Source: Anaeramoeba flamelloides
Taxonomy: Eukaryota; Metamonada; Anaeramoebidae
Assembly: GCA_027625915.1 (NCBI GenBank)
Contig: JANTQA010000015.1
Span: forward strand, 10,507,001-10,571,000
Length of the DNA: 64,000 bases
Direction of reading: 5' to 3'
Positions 46,101-57,709 of the stretch are shown piece by piece (position 1 is the stretch's first letter; each line of letters starts with the position of its first letter). The position numbers and the translations under genes are program-made. Under the pieces are notes generated by a model. It saw nothing but the letters and a program-made list of their open reading frames with translations. It made no database searches and had not been told where the DNA came from.

Positions 46101-47184
46101 GTTGAACACTTTTTAAAAACTGTTGTTAGCTCGGTTTATTAAAAAAAAAAAAAAAAAAAACTGTTATTAGTGGATGTATTCTTTAATAAACCAATTAAAA
46201 AAAAAAGATTAATTCATATTATTTTAAATCCCTTTGATAATATTCTTTTATTTACGAAAAAATATATCAACAAATAAACATTGTATCTCCAAATAGGAAC
46301 TATTCACCGAAAAGGAAGTCTTTAATTTGATTTCAAAAAAAAAGGATCCATTTAAGGCGAGTTTCCATCTCAGAACACTTGCGTCAAGTCTAAGCAATTC
46401 TGAAAATTTGTCAATAATTGTTATTAATCTTTCACGTAAGATTGATGAAAATTCTCAGAATTTGCTTGAAATCCGTACAAAAAAGCGAAAAAAAGAGCAA
46501 GAAAACGAAGAATTAGCTAAGAAATTAAAAATGAAGGATAAAAAAATTGATTTTGAAAAATATGTTCTGAATGAAAGAGAAAGAATCAAAAACAAATCGG
46601 TTTCCAAAATTAAGGTAAAACCACTGAAATCAATTCAAAAGAAGCAAATTGAAGAAAAACAATTGAACGGCGGAGAAGAAAAAAGCGAAGATAAAAGTGG
46701 ATCTAAAACTAAATCAGAGGATAGGAGAGGCAAATTGGATAAGTTGGGAATCGGGGAAAAACATCGAGATACAAATTTACCAAATGAATCAATATTTTAT
46801 AGCCAGCCATCTTTATTACATACATCGTCTGAAGAAATGTTGAAAGTGAATATTTCTCCAATGGGTGATATTATGAATTATCGTCACAATAACCAACGAA
46901 ACTCAGTAATCTCTGGAATAGAATTTTGGAAGAAAAGTGAAATTAAGCAAAGAAGAAGAAGCTTAGGCACACGTTTCTTAAATGTACAAACAGAAAAAGA
47001 TATTCAAAAGTTGAAATTAAAAATAAACCAAACAGTTATCATAGAATCGGAAAGTTCCTCCACTTCTTCATCGGAATCACTTTATTTAGAAAATTCAGAT
47101 GATGAAAAAAAAGAAAAAATTGAAAAAATTGAAAAAAATGAAAATGAAAAACAAGAGCAAAATAGCGAAGAAGCTAATATTTAA
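43127..47184 (+). CDS. N-myristoylation-signal LRR protein with degenerate PP2C phosphatase domain (two exons)
   Basis: Exon 1 is 43127-45925. Intron 45926-46296 (GTAATT to AG, phase 0) is followed by exon 2 at 46297-47184, for about 1228 residues. The start MGNISAKP is a good N-myristoylation signal. About 25 leucine-rich repeats fill roughly 25-640 (for example LKSLNVAGNQIQKYP, LTRLDLRHNDLNCLP). PP2C follows from about 685: R698-D703 (RDQMED), D722-G726 (DGHGG), SANLGDVKALLL, LAVSRAFGDFDF. The next motif, usually 'CDGLWDV', reads ATSSFW at the end of exon 1 and ELFTEKEV at the start of exon 2, so the metal-binding Asp and the Gly are Ser930 and Ser931. The last motif 'DN' is Glu969-Asn. The exon join restores the normal PP2C C-end (NLSIIVINL), which supports the splice. 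An Asn-rich insert lies near 765-790. The tail (about 985-1228) is charged with a Ser-rich patch. LRR plus PP2C recalls PHLPP and fungal adenylyl cyclase; there is no PH or cyclase domain. Residual phosphatase activity is uncertain. Confidence 0.85.
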
Positions 47185-47645
47185 CAGATTAATGGTTATT
47201 TCTTCTTTTACTTTTATTGTCGTCTATCTAAAATTACTTTCATTTCATTTCATTTTATAGAAATATTAAAAAAAGTTTGACAAAAAACTTTTTAAACCGT
47301 ATCTATCGAACTATGGGTAAGCTTTAATGTAACTATTTTCATAGCAATCTTTATTAAAAACTTTTTTGTCATGCTTTTTTAAAAATATATTAAAAAAAAA
47401 ATAAATAAATTTAAAATAAGCATTTCTAATTTTATTATACCATTTAAACTATGCTTTTATTTTCAAATTATTGTTTTTTAATCCTTTCTTAAAGTTCAAG
47501 TTGGAATTGAGTATTCTTTTTTGTTGGGCAATTTTAAACCTTGGAGACTATTTTCATAAAAGTCTATGAATGTTGGTTTTCTAGATTGGAGTTTTTGACA
47601 AATTTTTGTTTTTTTATCAGTTAATTTAATTTGTTTTTTTTATAT
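47185..47645. other. Downstream spacer
   Basis: AT-rich. Nothing recognised before the M1c element. Confidence 0.45.
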
Positions 47646-47648
47646 TCA

Positions 47649-48208
47649 GGCTGACAATCCCTGAGATTTATAAACAAAAAAATATATTGTTTTTAGTGTG
47701 TTGTAACTTCTTTATTTTGGTTAGTTGAAGATGATCTTCAACTTGGTAGGATTTTAATCATGGTTCAAGACGCCATTTTTTGATCATTTATATTTTTTTC
47801 TTTTCAAAAAGGGAATGTGTGGGTGTATATTTGATAGTTTGGTTGGTAAGTTATCAAAAAAATGTGGTTTGAGGGTTGTCAATTGAAATGTTGATTTCCT
47901 TTTTTTTTTATTATCTAAAAAAAATAATAAATTTTTTAAAAGTAATAAATAAAAGCTAACCTTATTAAAATTTTTTTTTTGATAGCCCAAAAAATAACAT
48001 TTTTTTATTTGATGTCTCCCAAACTATTTATCTTATACTCGTGCATTCAGATTTGGAATAAAAAAAAAAAAAATACAAAAATTAAGTTTTTTGAACAATT
48101 AATAAATTCTTACTAAGTCGAAGATCTATCAGGTTATTACTCAATTTACAATTATCAAACATAAAAATATGACATTATCTTTTTGAAAAATATCAGTGAT
48201 TTTACATC
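47649..48208. mobile_element. MITE family M1, diverged copy c
   Basis: The left end GGCTGACAATCCCTGAGATT, followed by GTGTGTTGTAACTTCTTTAT and TTTTGGTTAG with GATGATCTTCAACTTGGTAG, aligns in order with 2395-2500. The right end ATCAGTGATTTTACATC is the counterpart of TTTCAGGGATTGTAAACC. Flanks are not TTAA. It is the oldest-looking of the three copies. Confidence 0.6.
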
Positions 48209-48209
48209 T

Positions 48210-51010
48210 TTATGGGATTAGTGTTTAAAACGAGAAATCCATTTTAAAAGTAGATTATAATTGTAAATAAATGATATAAATTCTATAAGTTCCAAAGGTT
48301 AAAAAAATGATTGTAAATATTATTAGATTAACAAATTTTAGGATTTTTTAAGAAAAAATCACAATTAGAAAAAGTTATTATTAAAATTATTTTTAATTTG
48401 TTTTGTAAATCCAAAGTTAGAAATAAAAATAATACTACTCTGTTTCTTATAATAACCAATATTCAGAACCCTCTAAAAATCTATATTTATACAATTTTTT
48501 TATTTATGTTTTTACTTAATAATAATCAACTAATAAATCTAAATTATGATTTTTTAGCTTTCTTTTTCTGGAAAAAAGTTTTATATATATTTTAAATATA
48601 TTTTCCAATATGATACATAAATTTTTCATATATAATATCATCCTTTGATTATTTAACTTTTAAAAAACATTAAAATTTTAGTAATCTATCTACATTTCAA
48701 GGAAAATTTAAAGATTCAAATTAATGAATATTGAAGTCTTGATAATTATGATTCAAATTTAAACTATTCCTAAAAGGTATATTTTTTTCTGAAATTATTA
48801 AATTTTTCTGAATCAAGATTTATCATTTATAATTGTTATGACCATCAATTAATTCTATCAGTGAATCTAATTTTCGGGTTTATTTAATTTATTGGTCACG
48901 AAAAGGATTTACTTTTAATAACACTATCCTTTTATTTTATTGATATTATGGTAGACATTAATCCCTTAAATGCTCAATAATTTATTGATTTTTTTTTTCT
49001 AATTGGATGGTAATATCATGAATTTCAAGTCCCATTATTATTTATATTTATCCTTTTATGATTAAAATCATTTTTATACAAATTTATCATTCTACATTCT
49101 TTTGATAGTTTTTTTTTTTCTTTCAAATTAGACAAAAAAATAGAATATGGTTACTAAAAATAAAGTAAAAATAATTGAATTATTGAGAATCATCAACGAG
49201 CTTAAAATAATTTCAAGTTCAAAGAAAGAGTAAATATGGTTCAATAATTGAAATCGGGGTTTCTAATTATTGTGAGTTTTTTAATATATTAGAAGTGATT
49301 ATAATTGTAAAACATTTATTATAAAAAACTCCAAAATATCTCCTCTTCTAAAAAAAAACATTTAAAATATTTATACTTTTTTGAGTCAGAGCCAAATTAG
49401 TGGACTAAGTGAAGTTTTATATTAAAATACATTTTTAAAATTCTTTTTAAATATCATATAGATTTTTTTTCTCTAAAATTCAGAAAAAATATTTAATTTC
49501 AGTAAGGATTAAAAAATATAATTCAGGTAAAAAGGAAATAATTGTAAAGAAAAGTATACACTAAGATTAATAAAAAGATGTTTTTTTTTTTATTTTTTCT
49601 TGATTAATTTTATTATTTATTTTGAATTTACATTTTTTAATTGGTATGTAAATGTATTGTACTCGGATATATTAATTCATCTTTCTATTTAAACATTTAT
49701 TATTAAAGTTAGTTAAATCATTTTACAGTTATCATTTCTCAAAAAGAGGTAACTGAAATTGGTATAATATAATCACCCGTTGAATTGATCTTGTATAAAA
49801 TTTTTGATTCGGTTTTATTCTGTTTGGAAATAATTTGTTATTTTTATTGAGAAACAAATATTTGAGTGATTTTCTTATCTTTAATGAGTTGGTCATTAAA
49901 GTAGGGACTTTTTTAACTTTAAACAAAGTTATTCTCTCATTTTAAATTTTTAGTATTTCTTCATTAAGTAATAATTCCACTCATCTTTGAAATATTCTAA
50001 AACTAAACAAAGATTTAAAGAGGTGTACTGTTATAGTTGTTGTTTATTTAGATTTTTCAAGATTCTTTTAATTTTCTCGTTTTGAAATTTACTATTTATT
50101 TTGATTTTTTTATTTGTTAGAAATTACTTTGGATTTTTAAAAAAGTTTTTAATTTGACAATATAAATATAAAAATTGTATTTGAGTTTGTTAAAATACTC
50201 AAAATGATTTCTATTGAGAAGAAATTGACTTAATATATATAAAGAATTATTTCAGATATCTAAGAAGAAAAATTATTAGATATTTTTTGAGATTGTCAAA
50301 TGGTATCATTTTTACAATAAACTCCCTTTCATTAATATTTTGAAAAACTTATACTATAAAATTTTTTTCTTCTAATTCTAATGTAATTTTGGTTAATAAA
50401 ATCAAGTATAAATTTTTATAATAATTAGCTCATAATTAAAGAATTTTGAAAAGAAAATCAAGGTCAGTCAATTATTAGAAAAAAGAATATTTATTTCACT
50501 TATAGATTAAGTTTAAGGTGAATTTATATTCAAGAAAAAAATAAAATTTTTAGGATCTATGAAAAAATAATTTGTTTGAAAAGATGATTATCCTTGATTT
50601 AAAATTAGATAATTATGATTTCATATATAATATATATAAATAAATTTTCATTCTTTTTGTTCTCAAAAACTCAAAGTGGTTTTGAATAAATTTTCACTAA
50701 ATATTTGAAATTTTGGTTTTTTACAATACAGTTTTTTATGAAAATGTTTAAGAAAATTTTTTTGTGATGTCAAAAATATTTTTTTACTTTTTTTTTTTAC
50801 TTTTTTGATTTTTTATTAAGACAAAAAAGTAATAAAATTCTCAAAAAAAAATTTATTTCAGGAGTTATTTTATCGTTTAAATTTTTATTATACTACTTTT
50901 AGATTTGAATAATAGTGGAATTAAATTTTTTTAATTTTTATTTGATACCATTGTTAGAGACTGTTTAAACTTAAGGGCTATCTAAAGTAAATTCTTTAGG
51001 GGGGGGTCGA
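48210..51010. other. Gene-free AT-rich stretch, about 2.8 kb
   Basis: No supported gene. A 64-residue minus-strand frame at 49732-49926 (basic, less A/T-biased) has no domain I recognise and could be the remains of an element. A G run (GGGGGGG) is at about 50999-51006. Confidence 0.45.
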
Positions 51011-51013
51011 TAT

Positions 51014-51360
51014 ATAGTTTAAAATATATTTGGTTCTGTCCTTTATCTCTTGAGATACAGAAGAGCTATTAAATTAGAAAAAATTTTTATTTACATTTTG
51101 GCTGTTAGATTATTCATTGCTAGTTTGTATTAAAACCCACAACCTACCCAAACATATATGATAAGACATAATGTTTTGAAATATTTTTATTGAGAACTAG
51201 ATCATATTTGACTGAATAATGTTTTTTGTTGTGTGTTTTAATACAAACTAGCAATGAATGATCTAACAGCCAAAATTACCTTTTCCAAACAGTTTGGAAT
51301 TTAATGACTCTTCTGTGTCTCAAGACATAAAGGACAGAATTAAATATTTTTTTAAACAAT
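51014..51360. mobile_element. MITE with about 125-bp inverted repeats (family M5)
   Basis: Arms at about 51014-51142 and 51230-51360. Matching blocks include TTCTGTCCTTTAT, CTTGAGATACAGAAGAG, TTTTGGCTGTTAGAT and CATTGCTAGTTTGTATTAAA with their inverted copies (TTTAATACAAACTAGCAATG, CTCTTCTGTGTCTCAAG). The spacer is about 90 bp. No target duplication is clear and there is no coding capacity. Confidence 0.75.
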
Positions 51361-51425
51361 ATGTCTCTCATAAAAATTTTATTTTTGGTGGTACTTAATA
51401 CACAAATAAAAAAAAGTTATAACAT

Positions 51426-52150
51426 CTAAACTATTTTTCAGTCAAAGGGGGGCAGTTTTAATCGGAGAAAAACACTAGTTTAAAGGGTTTGCAAAGAAAT
51501 TAGAAGAAAAAATTTATTTTAGGAATTTTCAAAATTGGTAACATTGTTTCACATTTATACACATTTTTGCTTTTTTTGCACTTTTTTTCGATTTTTTTTT
51601 TATACCTAATTAAGTTGCAAATATATTTTTTATTGCAAGATCAATAATCACTTGGTAAAAACATGTTATTCTAAGGTTATTGAAACCATTGAATGATTGT
51701 TGAGAAATCATATTGATTTCTATTCGAATTCTTTTCAATCTTTGATCATGATATTTGATGAATAAAGGTGAAAAAAATTCGCTTCGTTTTCATTTCCTTT
51801 TTCAAATAGAGATAACAAATACCAACACACTTCTTTTGGGGGCTTGATTTCTATAAGAAAAGTATGGAAAATGAAGTGAAAATTGTTTCATATTTATTAT
51901 TCAAATATCAGTAGAAGTTCAATTTCCAGTATTGTTGTTTTTCTCAATGGGACCCTAAGAATTTGAGTTTTGCAATTTTTAAGAAAATATATTGATTGAT
52001 TAGATTTGCATTTTACAGGTGGATAGCAACTATCTTATAATTTGTTTTATTTTACGTATTTTTTATTTATTCTTCAACATTCAATAAAAAAAATAACGAC
52101 TATTTGAAAAAAATATTGGTACTCGTTGGCTGAAACATAGTTTATCTAAT
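51426..52150. mobile_element. MITE of the CAGTCAAAGGGG family (M3, copy b)
   Basis: The left end CTAAACTATTTTTCAGTCAA followed by AGGGGGG matches the left end at 60192 exactly through the CAGTCAAAGGGG. The right end (CGTTGGCTGAAACATAGTTT) is a diverged form of the inverted end. Interior blocks agree in order with 60207-60885. About 725 bp, no open frame. Confidence 0.75.
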
Positions 52151-52539
52151 GATTTTTTTGATATTTTTTAAAAAAATATTCTTATAACCGGTTTATACAT
52201 TTTACAATTTTTAAAACAAATTTTATAATAAACATAAATCTGTAAAAATTTTTTATTATTAATTTTTATAACATTTTAAAGGTTTATATATCTTTATAAA
52301 ATGTTTATAATATCTTATATTTTTTTTTTTTTATATAAGGGGGTAGGATTATAATTTTCAATTGTAAATAAACTACTCGAATTTAGTATATATTGCAGAG
52401 AGGTTACTCCCATAAAATAATAATATAAATTTTTATTCTGTTAAAATCAAGTTAAAATTAATAAAATTTTATCTCAAAGTCAAATAAGGAAGTTTTATAT
52501 AATTTCTAAAAATATCCTTTCTTATTGGGTTTGTGAAGT

Positions 52540-52790
52540 GTTTCAAGTTTTTACATCAAATAATTTGTAAAATATTTGAAAATTTCAAATAAAAATTTTT
52601 ATTTATTGTCTAAAAATATCATTTCTAAATGATGTTGTTAAGTTCTTTGGGTTTTCAATTCAAATAATTTGAAAAATATTTTGGAATGTAAACTAAATAT
52701 TTTCATTTTTAAACAGGAAAATAAGAGTAATTAATAATCATTCTTGGAAATTAAAATAAAAATTTCCTTTTATTAATCCGAAAATAATAG
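52540..52790. repeat. MITE family M6-related copy
   Basis: The right end GGAAATTAAAATAAAAATTT, then CCGAAAATAATAG and TA, matches the right end of the copy ending at 56789. The left end is not clear. Confidence 0.5.
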
Positions 52791-52794
52791 TATT

Positions 52795-54440
52795 GAAAAA
52801 GTTTACATTGGGCTCTATATACCCTTCTATTTAAATATCTCAAAGGAAGTTTAATAATACAATAATAGATTCATTATTTTTTTTAGGGGATGTCATACCC
52901 AAATTTTCTATATGGTGAAAAAAGAAAAGTAAAAAATCAAAAAGAAAAAATTGATAAGAAAAAAAGAAAAAAAAAAAAGTTCATAAAAAAAATGGTATAT
53001 AAGTAGCAATTGGTAAAAAAAATAATAAAAAAAACTGTTTATCTTGAATTAAAGACTCTCAAAGTCACATCCACAATACTTTTTGTTGATTTAAAATAAT
53101 TTAATAATTGATCATCGGTGTTCGTTTGAGGATCGTTATTTAGGATATTATAATTTATTTCTCTTTCTGATCTTATTTGCTTGATTAAACCATTGTACAT
53201 TTTTTAAGTTTTTGCTTTTGGTTTTTATTTTCAAGGTACTCATAATTTCGTAGTCTAGTAATAAGTAACCACTTGGTCTTTTTCCTTAAGTGCCTCTTCT
53301 TCCCTTTATAATAAGAAAATTCAGCAAATAAAAAAATGGAAAAAAAAATAAAATTTACATTATTGTTTAGAGTGAACTCTAAAAATAGAGACTTAAAGTT
53401 TCTAATTGTGTATATCTTTTATAAAATTGAAATTAATTTTTAATTTTTCCAAATTATAATATTTTTTTTCTTTAGGGACTAGTCTCTATTAATTTTTTTT
53501 GTCCAACAACTAAATAAGGAATCCCTATCTAGAAATATGTTTAAAATTGAAAATAGAAAGTGTTTTTCAATGTTAGAACTTTGAGTTCTTGATTTTTTAA
53601 AATTTTACAATTCGAGTCAAAAAAAGTGACTTTGAAGAATTTTTTTGAAAAATATCTCAATTGATGAGAATTTTTTGATTAATTTTGGATTTAATTATTT
53701 TCTCAAAATTAATATTTATTCTCATTTTGAAAAACGAAAAAATAATTTAAAACCAGTGAATATTTTCTCTTTCACTTTTTTTCATCTAACTTGACTCTAT
53801 AAAGAACTCAATTTGTTTTTTCGATAATTACTTTTTAAAAAATATTTCTTATTCTTTCCTTTTATTTTTTTTTAACTCTGACAAAAACTTTTGGGATGCT
53901 AATTGGGGAATACTTAAAAAAACTTCAAATTCAACAAAAAAAAAGAGTGTAAACTCAAAAGATAGATTCATGTAAAAAAAAGAATAGTACAAGAAAAGAA
54001 ACAAAATCTTTTATTTATATTAAAGCATATATTGTATATTTTTTTCGAATCAAACTATGTTTCCATGCAAATCCAAAAAGCCCTTTCAGGTTTATTTTTC
54101 AAACTATTTTTTGTACGTCTTCCACAAACATAACAAGGTTTTGCTTTCTTGCTCATATTTTTTTTTATTTTTTGTATTTTTGCGAAAAGTTGAAAAAAAA
54201 GCAACTTTTAAAAAAGTGAAAAAAATGAAAAATTTTTTATTTCTATAGTAACTTTAACTAAATTTAATGAATGCCATTTATCAAGATTTCGTTACTATAC
54301 TAAGAAGTTTTTCACTCTGATTTTAAATCTAAGTAATTATGAAAAAAAATCTAAATCTTTATTAAATTTATCTAAAAAAAATTAATAGAGATCCTCTTTC
54401 CTGAAAAAATTATTTAAAATAGAGGTTGAAAAAAAATAGA
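52795..54440. other. Gene-free AT-rich stretch left of tRNA-Trp
   Basis: A 63-residue open frame at 54057-54248 has a hydrophobic middle and a K-rich end but no recognisable domain, and I do not support it as a gene. Nothing else recognised. Confidence 0.45.
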
Positions 54441-54514
54441 CGAATAGAGAGGGACTCGAACCCCCAACCTCCGAATTTGGAGTTCGGCGCTCTAACCATT
54501 AGGGCTACCTATTC
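54441..54514 (-). tRNA. tRNA-Trp (anticodon CCA)
   Basis: On the minus strand the sequence folds as a full cloverleaf of 74 nt. The acceptor stem is GAATAGG with TCTATTC (one G-U). The D arm is GCCC...GAGC with one C-A mismatch. The anticodon stem is CCGAA/TTCGG with loop CTCCAAA, giving anticodon CCA for Trp. The variable loop is AGGTT, and the T arm is GGGGG-TTCGAGT-CCCTC. The discriminator is G, and no CCA is encoded, as usual in eukaryotes. No intron. The GGTTCGAGTCC B box is intact. The one D-stem mismatch is the only weakness. Confidence 0.92.
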
Positions 54515-55300
54515 ATAATAAATATGCTTAAAAACTCTCGTTTAAATCGTTATTTCTAAACTTTTCAAAACTGGCTCAAACAATAAAATTTAAATATTAA
54601 TAAAAAATGAATAAATTACTAAAAGGACCACATTTCAGATTCCTATCGTTTTTACATTTTGGATTGTTTTTTTTATATTGAGGTTTTTAATTGTCCACAA
54701 AAATAGATCAAAAATACAAAAAAAAGAACAAAACAAAAAATCAAAATCACAAATTTAATCTCTTTCATTGAAAAAATCGTTTATAAAAGAAAAAAAACAG
54801 AAAAAGAGGTAAAAATTTATATCCATTTCTTATTTTAATAACAATACTAACCATTTAAATTATGTTCTCAATTGTATTTAATAGACTATTCTCCTGTTTT
54901 ATTGTTTTTAGAATTCAAAATATAACCCAAGAATAATAAATTTTACAAGATATTGTTGTTCAAAATTTTGAAAATGTGATATTTTCAGATTTATTGGGAA
55001 TTGTTTTGGTTGATGAACCAAGAACATTATTCAAATTTTTATAGTCTTTTTGTTGTTGGCCCCGTTGTTCTCATTGTTTTTTTCATCTCTTATTCAAATT
55101 TTCGTTATTTTTTTTTTCTAGCCTGATTCCCTTAACTTAAAAACAGTTTGGTTTTTTCTTGTTAATTTCTCTTATCGATTTACTTGGAATTCGTTTGTAA
55201 AACCAATTAGCCTAACCACGAGTTTTTCTACAGTTGAATTGTTAAATATTTGATCTTTTATTAATTGGAATTTCTCTTTATTGGGAAATTATAAGATTTT
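54515..55300. other. Gene-free stretch right of tRNA-Trp
   Basis: AT-rich. No coding region or element with clear ends. Confidence 0.45.
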
Positions 55301-55304
55301 CCTT

Positions 55305-55765
55305 ATTGATATAATCATTCTGGAAAAAAAGTGAAACAGGGAAAAAAAGTTCAAAACGCTTTTTCATTGGGAACATTACTAAAAATGGAAAGTAAAATCA
55401 ATAAAAATAAGAAACCAATAAACCTCAGATAATAATCCATGATATTATTTTCAATCAACCCAAAAAAATACAATCAAAATCTACTTGATTTATCGAAATT
55501 ATCTTTGTGGTTTTGGAGATCTCAAAAATACTCAATTTTTTGAACAAATTTATAATAATTGATCAATCAAAGAAAAAGCCCAGACCAAAAAAAAAATATT
55601 CAAATAACTGTTATTGTATTGAATATTCCATTTTGTATTTATTTATTTATTTATTCTTTTATTAATTGATCTTATTTTGAATTTTCAGTAAGGTTCCCAA
55701 TTAAAAACTGTGTTTCACTTTTTTACCCGATTTTACTTTTTTTCCACAATGATAATGTTTTTGCT
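55305..55765. mobile_element. MITE with about 105-bp diverged inverted repeats (family M9)
   Basis: The left arm (ATAATCATTCTGGAAAAAAA, then GTGAAACAGGGAAAAAAAG, CATTGGGAACATTACT) is mirrored on the right (AGTAAGGTTCCCAATTAAAA, TTTTTTTCCACAATGATAAT). Blocks of the same family occur at about 14820-15340 and 18015-18060. No target duplication resolved. Confidence 0.6.
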
Positions 55766-56045
55766 ATTTTTTTGTTTTTTCTTGTTATTAGGTAGGAGAC
55801 TTTTTTGTCAAAAAAGTCTTGTGCATTTTATAAAAATGTTGAAACATTAAAAAAAATGGAATGAATAAATACCCTTCATAACAGAAGTCGAAGAATTATT
55901 TCCTTGTATTTAAACTAAACTCCAATACAAAATTTTTAAAACATAAAAATTCCATTTTTGTATAAAAAAAATCTTATTTAATCAATTCTAGAAGAAATAC
56001 CAAATTAGAATCATTCGATAATGGAAATGCTAAAAATTGTTTCTC

Positions 56046-56265
56046 CTGTTAATTGTAAAATAATTGGAACAAAATTTTCATTCAGCTTTCCAAAATAATC
56101 CCATTGCCAAAAATAAAAATAAGCCTTCAAAGGGATCAATTCTAAAACTGTAAATTAATAATTTAAGCTGATTTTAAGAATTAAAAAATTGAAATTTATA
56201 ATGATTTTACTTTTTTTTTGGAAAGCTGAATGAAAATTTTGTTTTATTTATTTTGCAACTAATAG
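56046..56265. mobile_element. TA-flanked MITE family M6, copy a
   Basis: Starts CTGTTAATTGTAAAATAATT, then GGAACAAAATTTTCATTCAG with CTTTCC. Ends GGAAAGCTGAATGAAAATTT followed by a diverged tail GCAACTAATAG and TA (56266-56267). About 220 bp. The next copy begins directly after this TA. Confidence 0.8.
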
Positions 56266-56267
56266 TA

Positions 56268-56492
56268 CTATTTGTTGCAAAATAAATAGAACAAAATTTT
56301 CACTCATCTTTCCGAGTTAGAATTATAAATCGGGTTAACCTTTCAAAATTTTTAATACTTATTAGAAACTTAAATTATTAGGTAGAGAACTTTTAGGATT
56401 GGGTAGTTTGGTGATTTATTTTAATTCTTGAAAATTTGGTTTATTTGGAAAGCTGAATGAAAATTTTGTTCCAATTATTTTGCAATTAACAG
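56268..56492. mobile_element. TA-flanked MITE family M6, copy b
   Basis: Starts CTATTTGTTGCAAAATAAAT and ends with GGAAAGCTGAATGAAAATTT followed by TTTGCAATTAACAG and TA (56493-56494). About 225 bp. It shares the TA at 56266-56267 with copy a, so the pair is tandem. Confidence 0.8.
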
Positions 56493-56536
56493 TAAATTAC
56501 AATACCCACAAAACCAAAAATAAATAATTATCAATA

Positions 56537-56789
56537 CTTTTATTTTCCAATTAAAAAATGAAAATTTTTAGTTCACATCCTCAAAATATTTTTCTAGTTT
56601 ATTGGCTGAAGAAAACCCAAAGATTTTTACAACATTTTTAAGCAATGATATTTAACAACAATAACTAAACTTCCTTAGTTAACTCAAAGACAAAATTTTT
56701 ACTATTCTAATTTGAATGTAGCCGTAATAATTAATATTCATTTTGGAAATTGAAATAAAAATTTTCATTTATTAATTGGAAAATAACAG
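56537..56789. mobile_element. MITE family M6-related copy f
   Basis: Flanked by TA at 56535-56536 and 56790-56791. The left end CTTTTATTTTCCAATTAAAA and the right end TTAATTGGAAAATAACAG are inverted counterparts. Related to the copy ending at 52790. Confidence 0.65.
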
Positions 56790-56791
56790 TA

Positions 56792-57270
56792 CTAATAAAT
56801 CCAGTACCTGTAAAAAATTTTGAAGAGAGCATAACAAAAAAATCGCATTTTTAAATTTGTTTAAATTCTATTAGGAATATTGATCAATCAAATGATTAGA
56901 GATCGTCATTTAATTTTATTTGAGTTGTTCTATTTCGTAATCAACTTTCGCATAACATCAATTGTTCGAAAAAATTATTGATCGACCCAAAAAAGTAATA
57001 TTTTTCAAAAAATAAAGGAAAAAAAAAAACTAAAAGATGAAAAAATGATTTTCCATATTTTTCTAAAAATCTAAATTATATTCAATTTGAATGATATTGG
57101 ATTATTGTGATTGCTTGGACTGTTTTAACTGTGTGGAAGATTTTGAATTTAAGTTTATTTCAAAATATATTAGAACCCTGGTTTTGAAATAATATTTATA
57201 TTTTTTTTTATCTTACATTGATCAAAATAAAGAGTTCCCAACTACTATAGTCATGTTTCAAAAAGAAAAT
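56792..57270. other. AT-rich spacer between MITEs
   Basis: No gene or element end recognised. Confidence 0.4.
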
Positions 57271-57273
57271 CGC

Positions 57274-57706
57274 GGGTTTTTTTTCTACTATTAATTATAT
57301 ACACAAAGGTAAATATGGAATGTATTAAAAAAATTGAGTTTTTACAATTTTGGAGATAAATAAATCATTCCATGCAATTATCCACAATTCAGTAATAGTA
57401 AAAGAAATCACTGTTTTTATTTTTGGGATCAAATGTTTTTTAAATATAAAATAATTTGCTAAATACAAATACATTGTTCGAAAAATGATTTTTTTTTTTA
57501 ATTGAAAGATTGGTATTTACCAAATGATTTGTTGATTTTTCTTATTATTAATCTATTAAGATAATCGGGTAGTATATTTATATTTAAAAAGGTGTGGATA
57601 ACTGTATGGAACTCTTTATTTATCCCCAAAATTGTAAAAACTCAATTTTTTTGATACATTCCATATTTACTCTTTTGTATACAATTAAAAGTCAAAAAAA
57701 AATACC
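57274..57706. mobile_element. MITE with about 115-bp inverted repeats (family M7)
   Basis: The left arm (AAATATGGAATGTATTAAAA, then GAGTTTTTACAATTTTGGAG and CATTCCATGCAATTATCCAC) is mirrored on the right (GTGGATAACTGTATGGAACT, CCAAAATTGTAAAAACTCAA, GATACATTCCATATTTACTC). The outermost bases are low-complexity, so the exact ends are uncertain. No open frame. Confidence 0.75.
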
Positions 57707-57709
57707 GAA

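Noticed and set aside
49732-49926. 64-residue minus-strand basic frame, possibly LINE-derived
   Set aside because: No RT, nuclease or zinc-knuckle motif visible.
54057-54248. 63-residue frame with a possible membrane segment near the tRNA
   Set aside because: Low-complexity ends and no homology signal; length is within chance for this composition.
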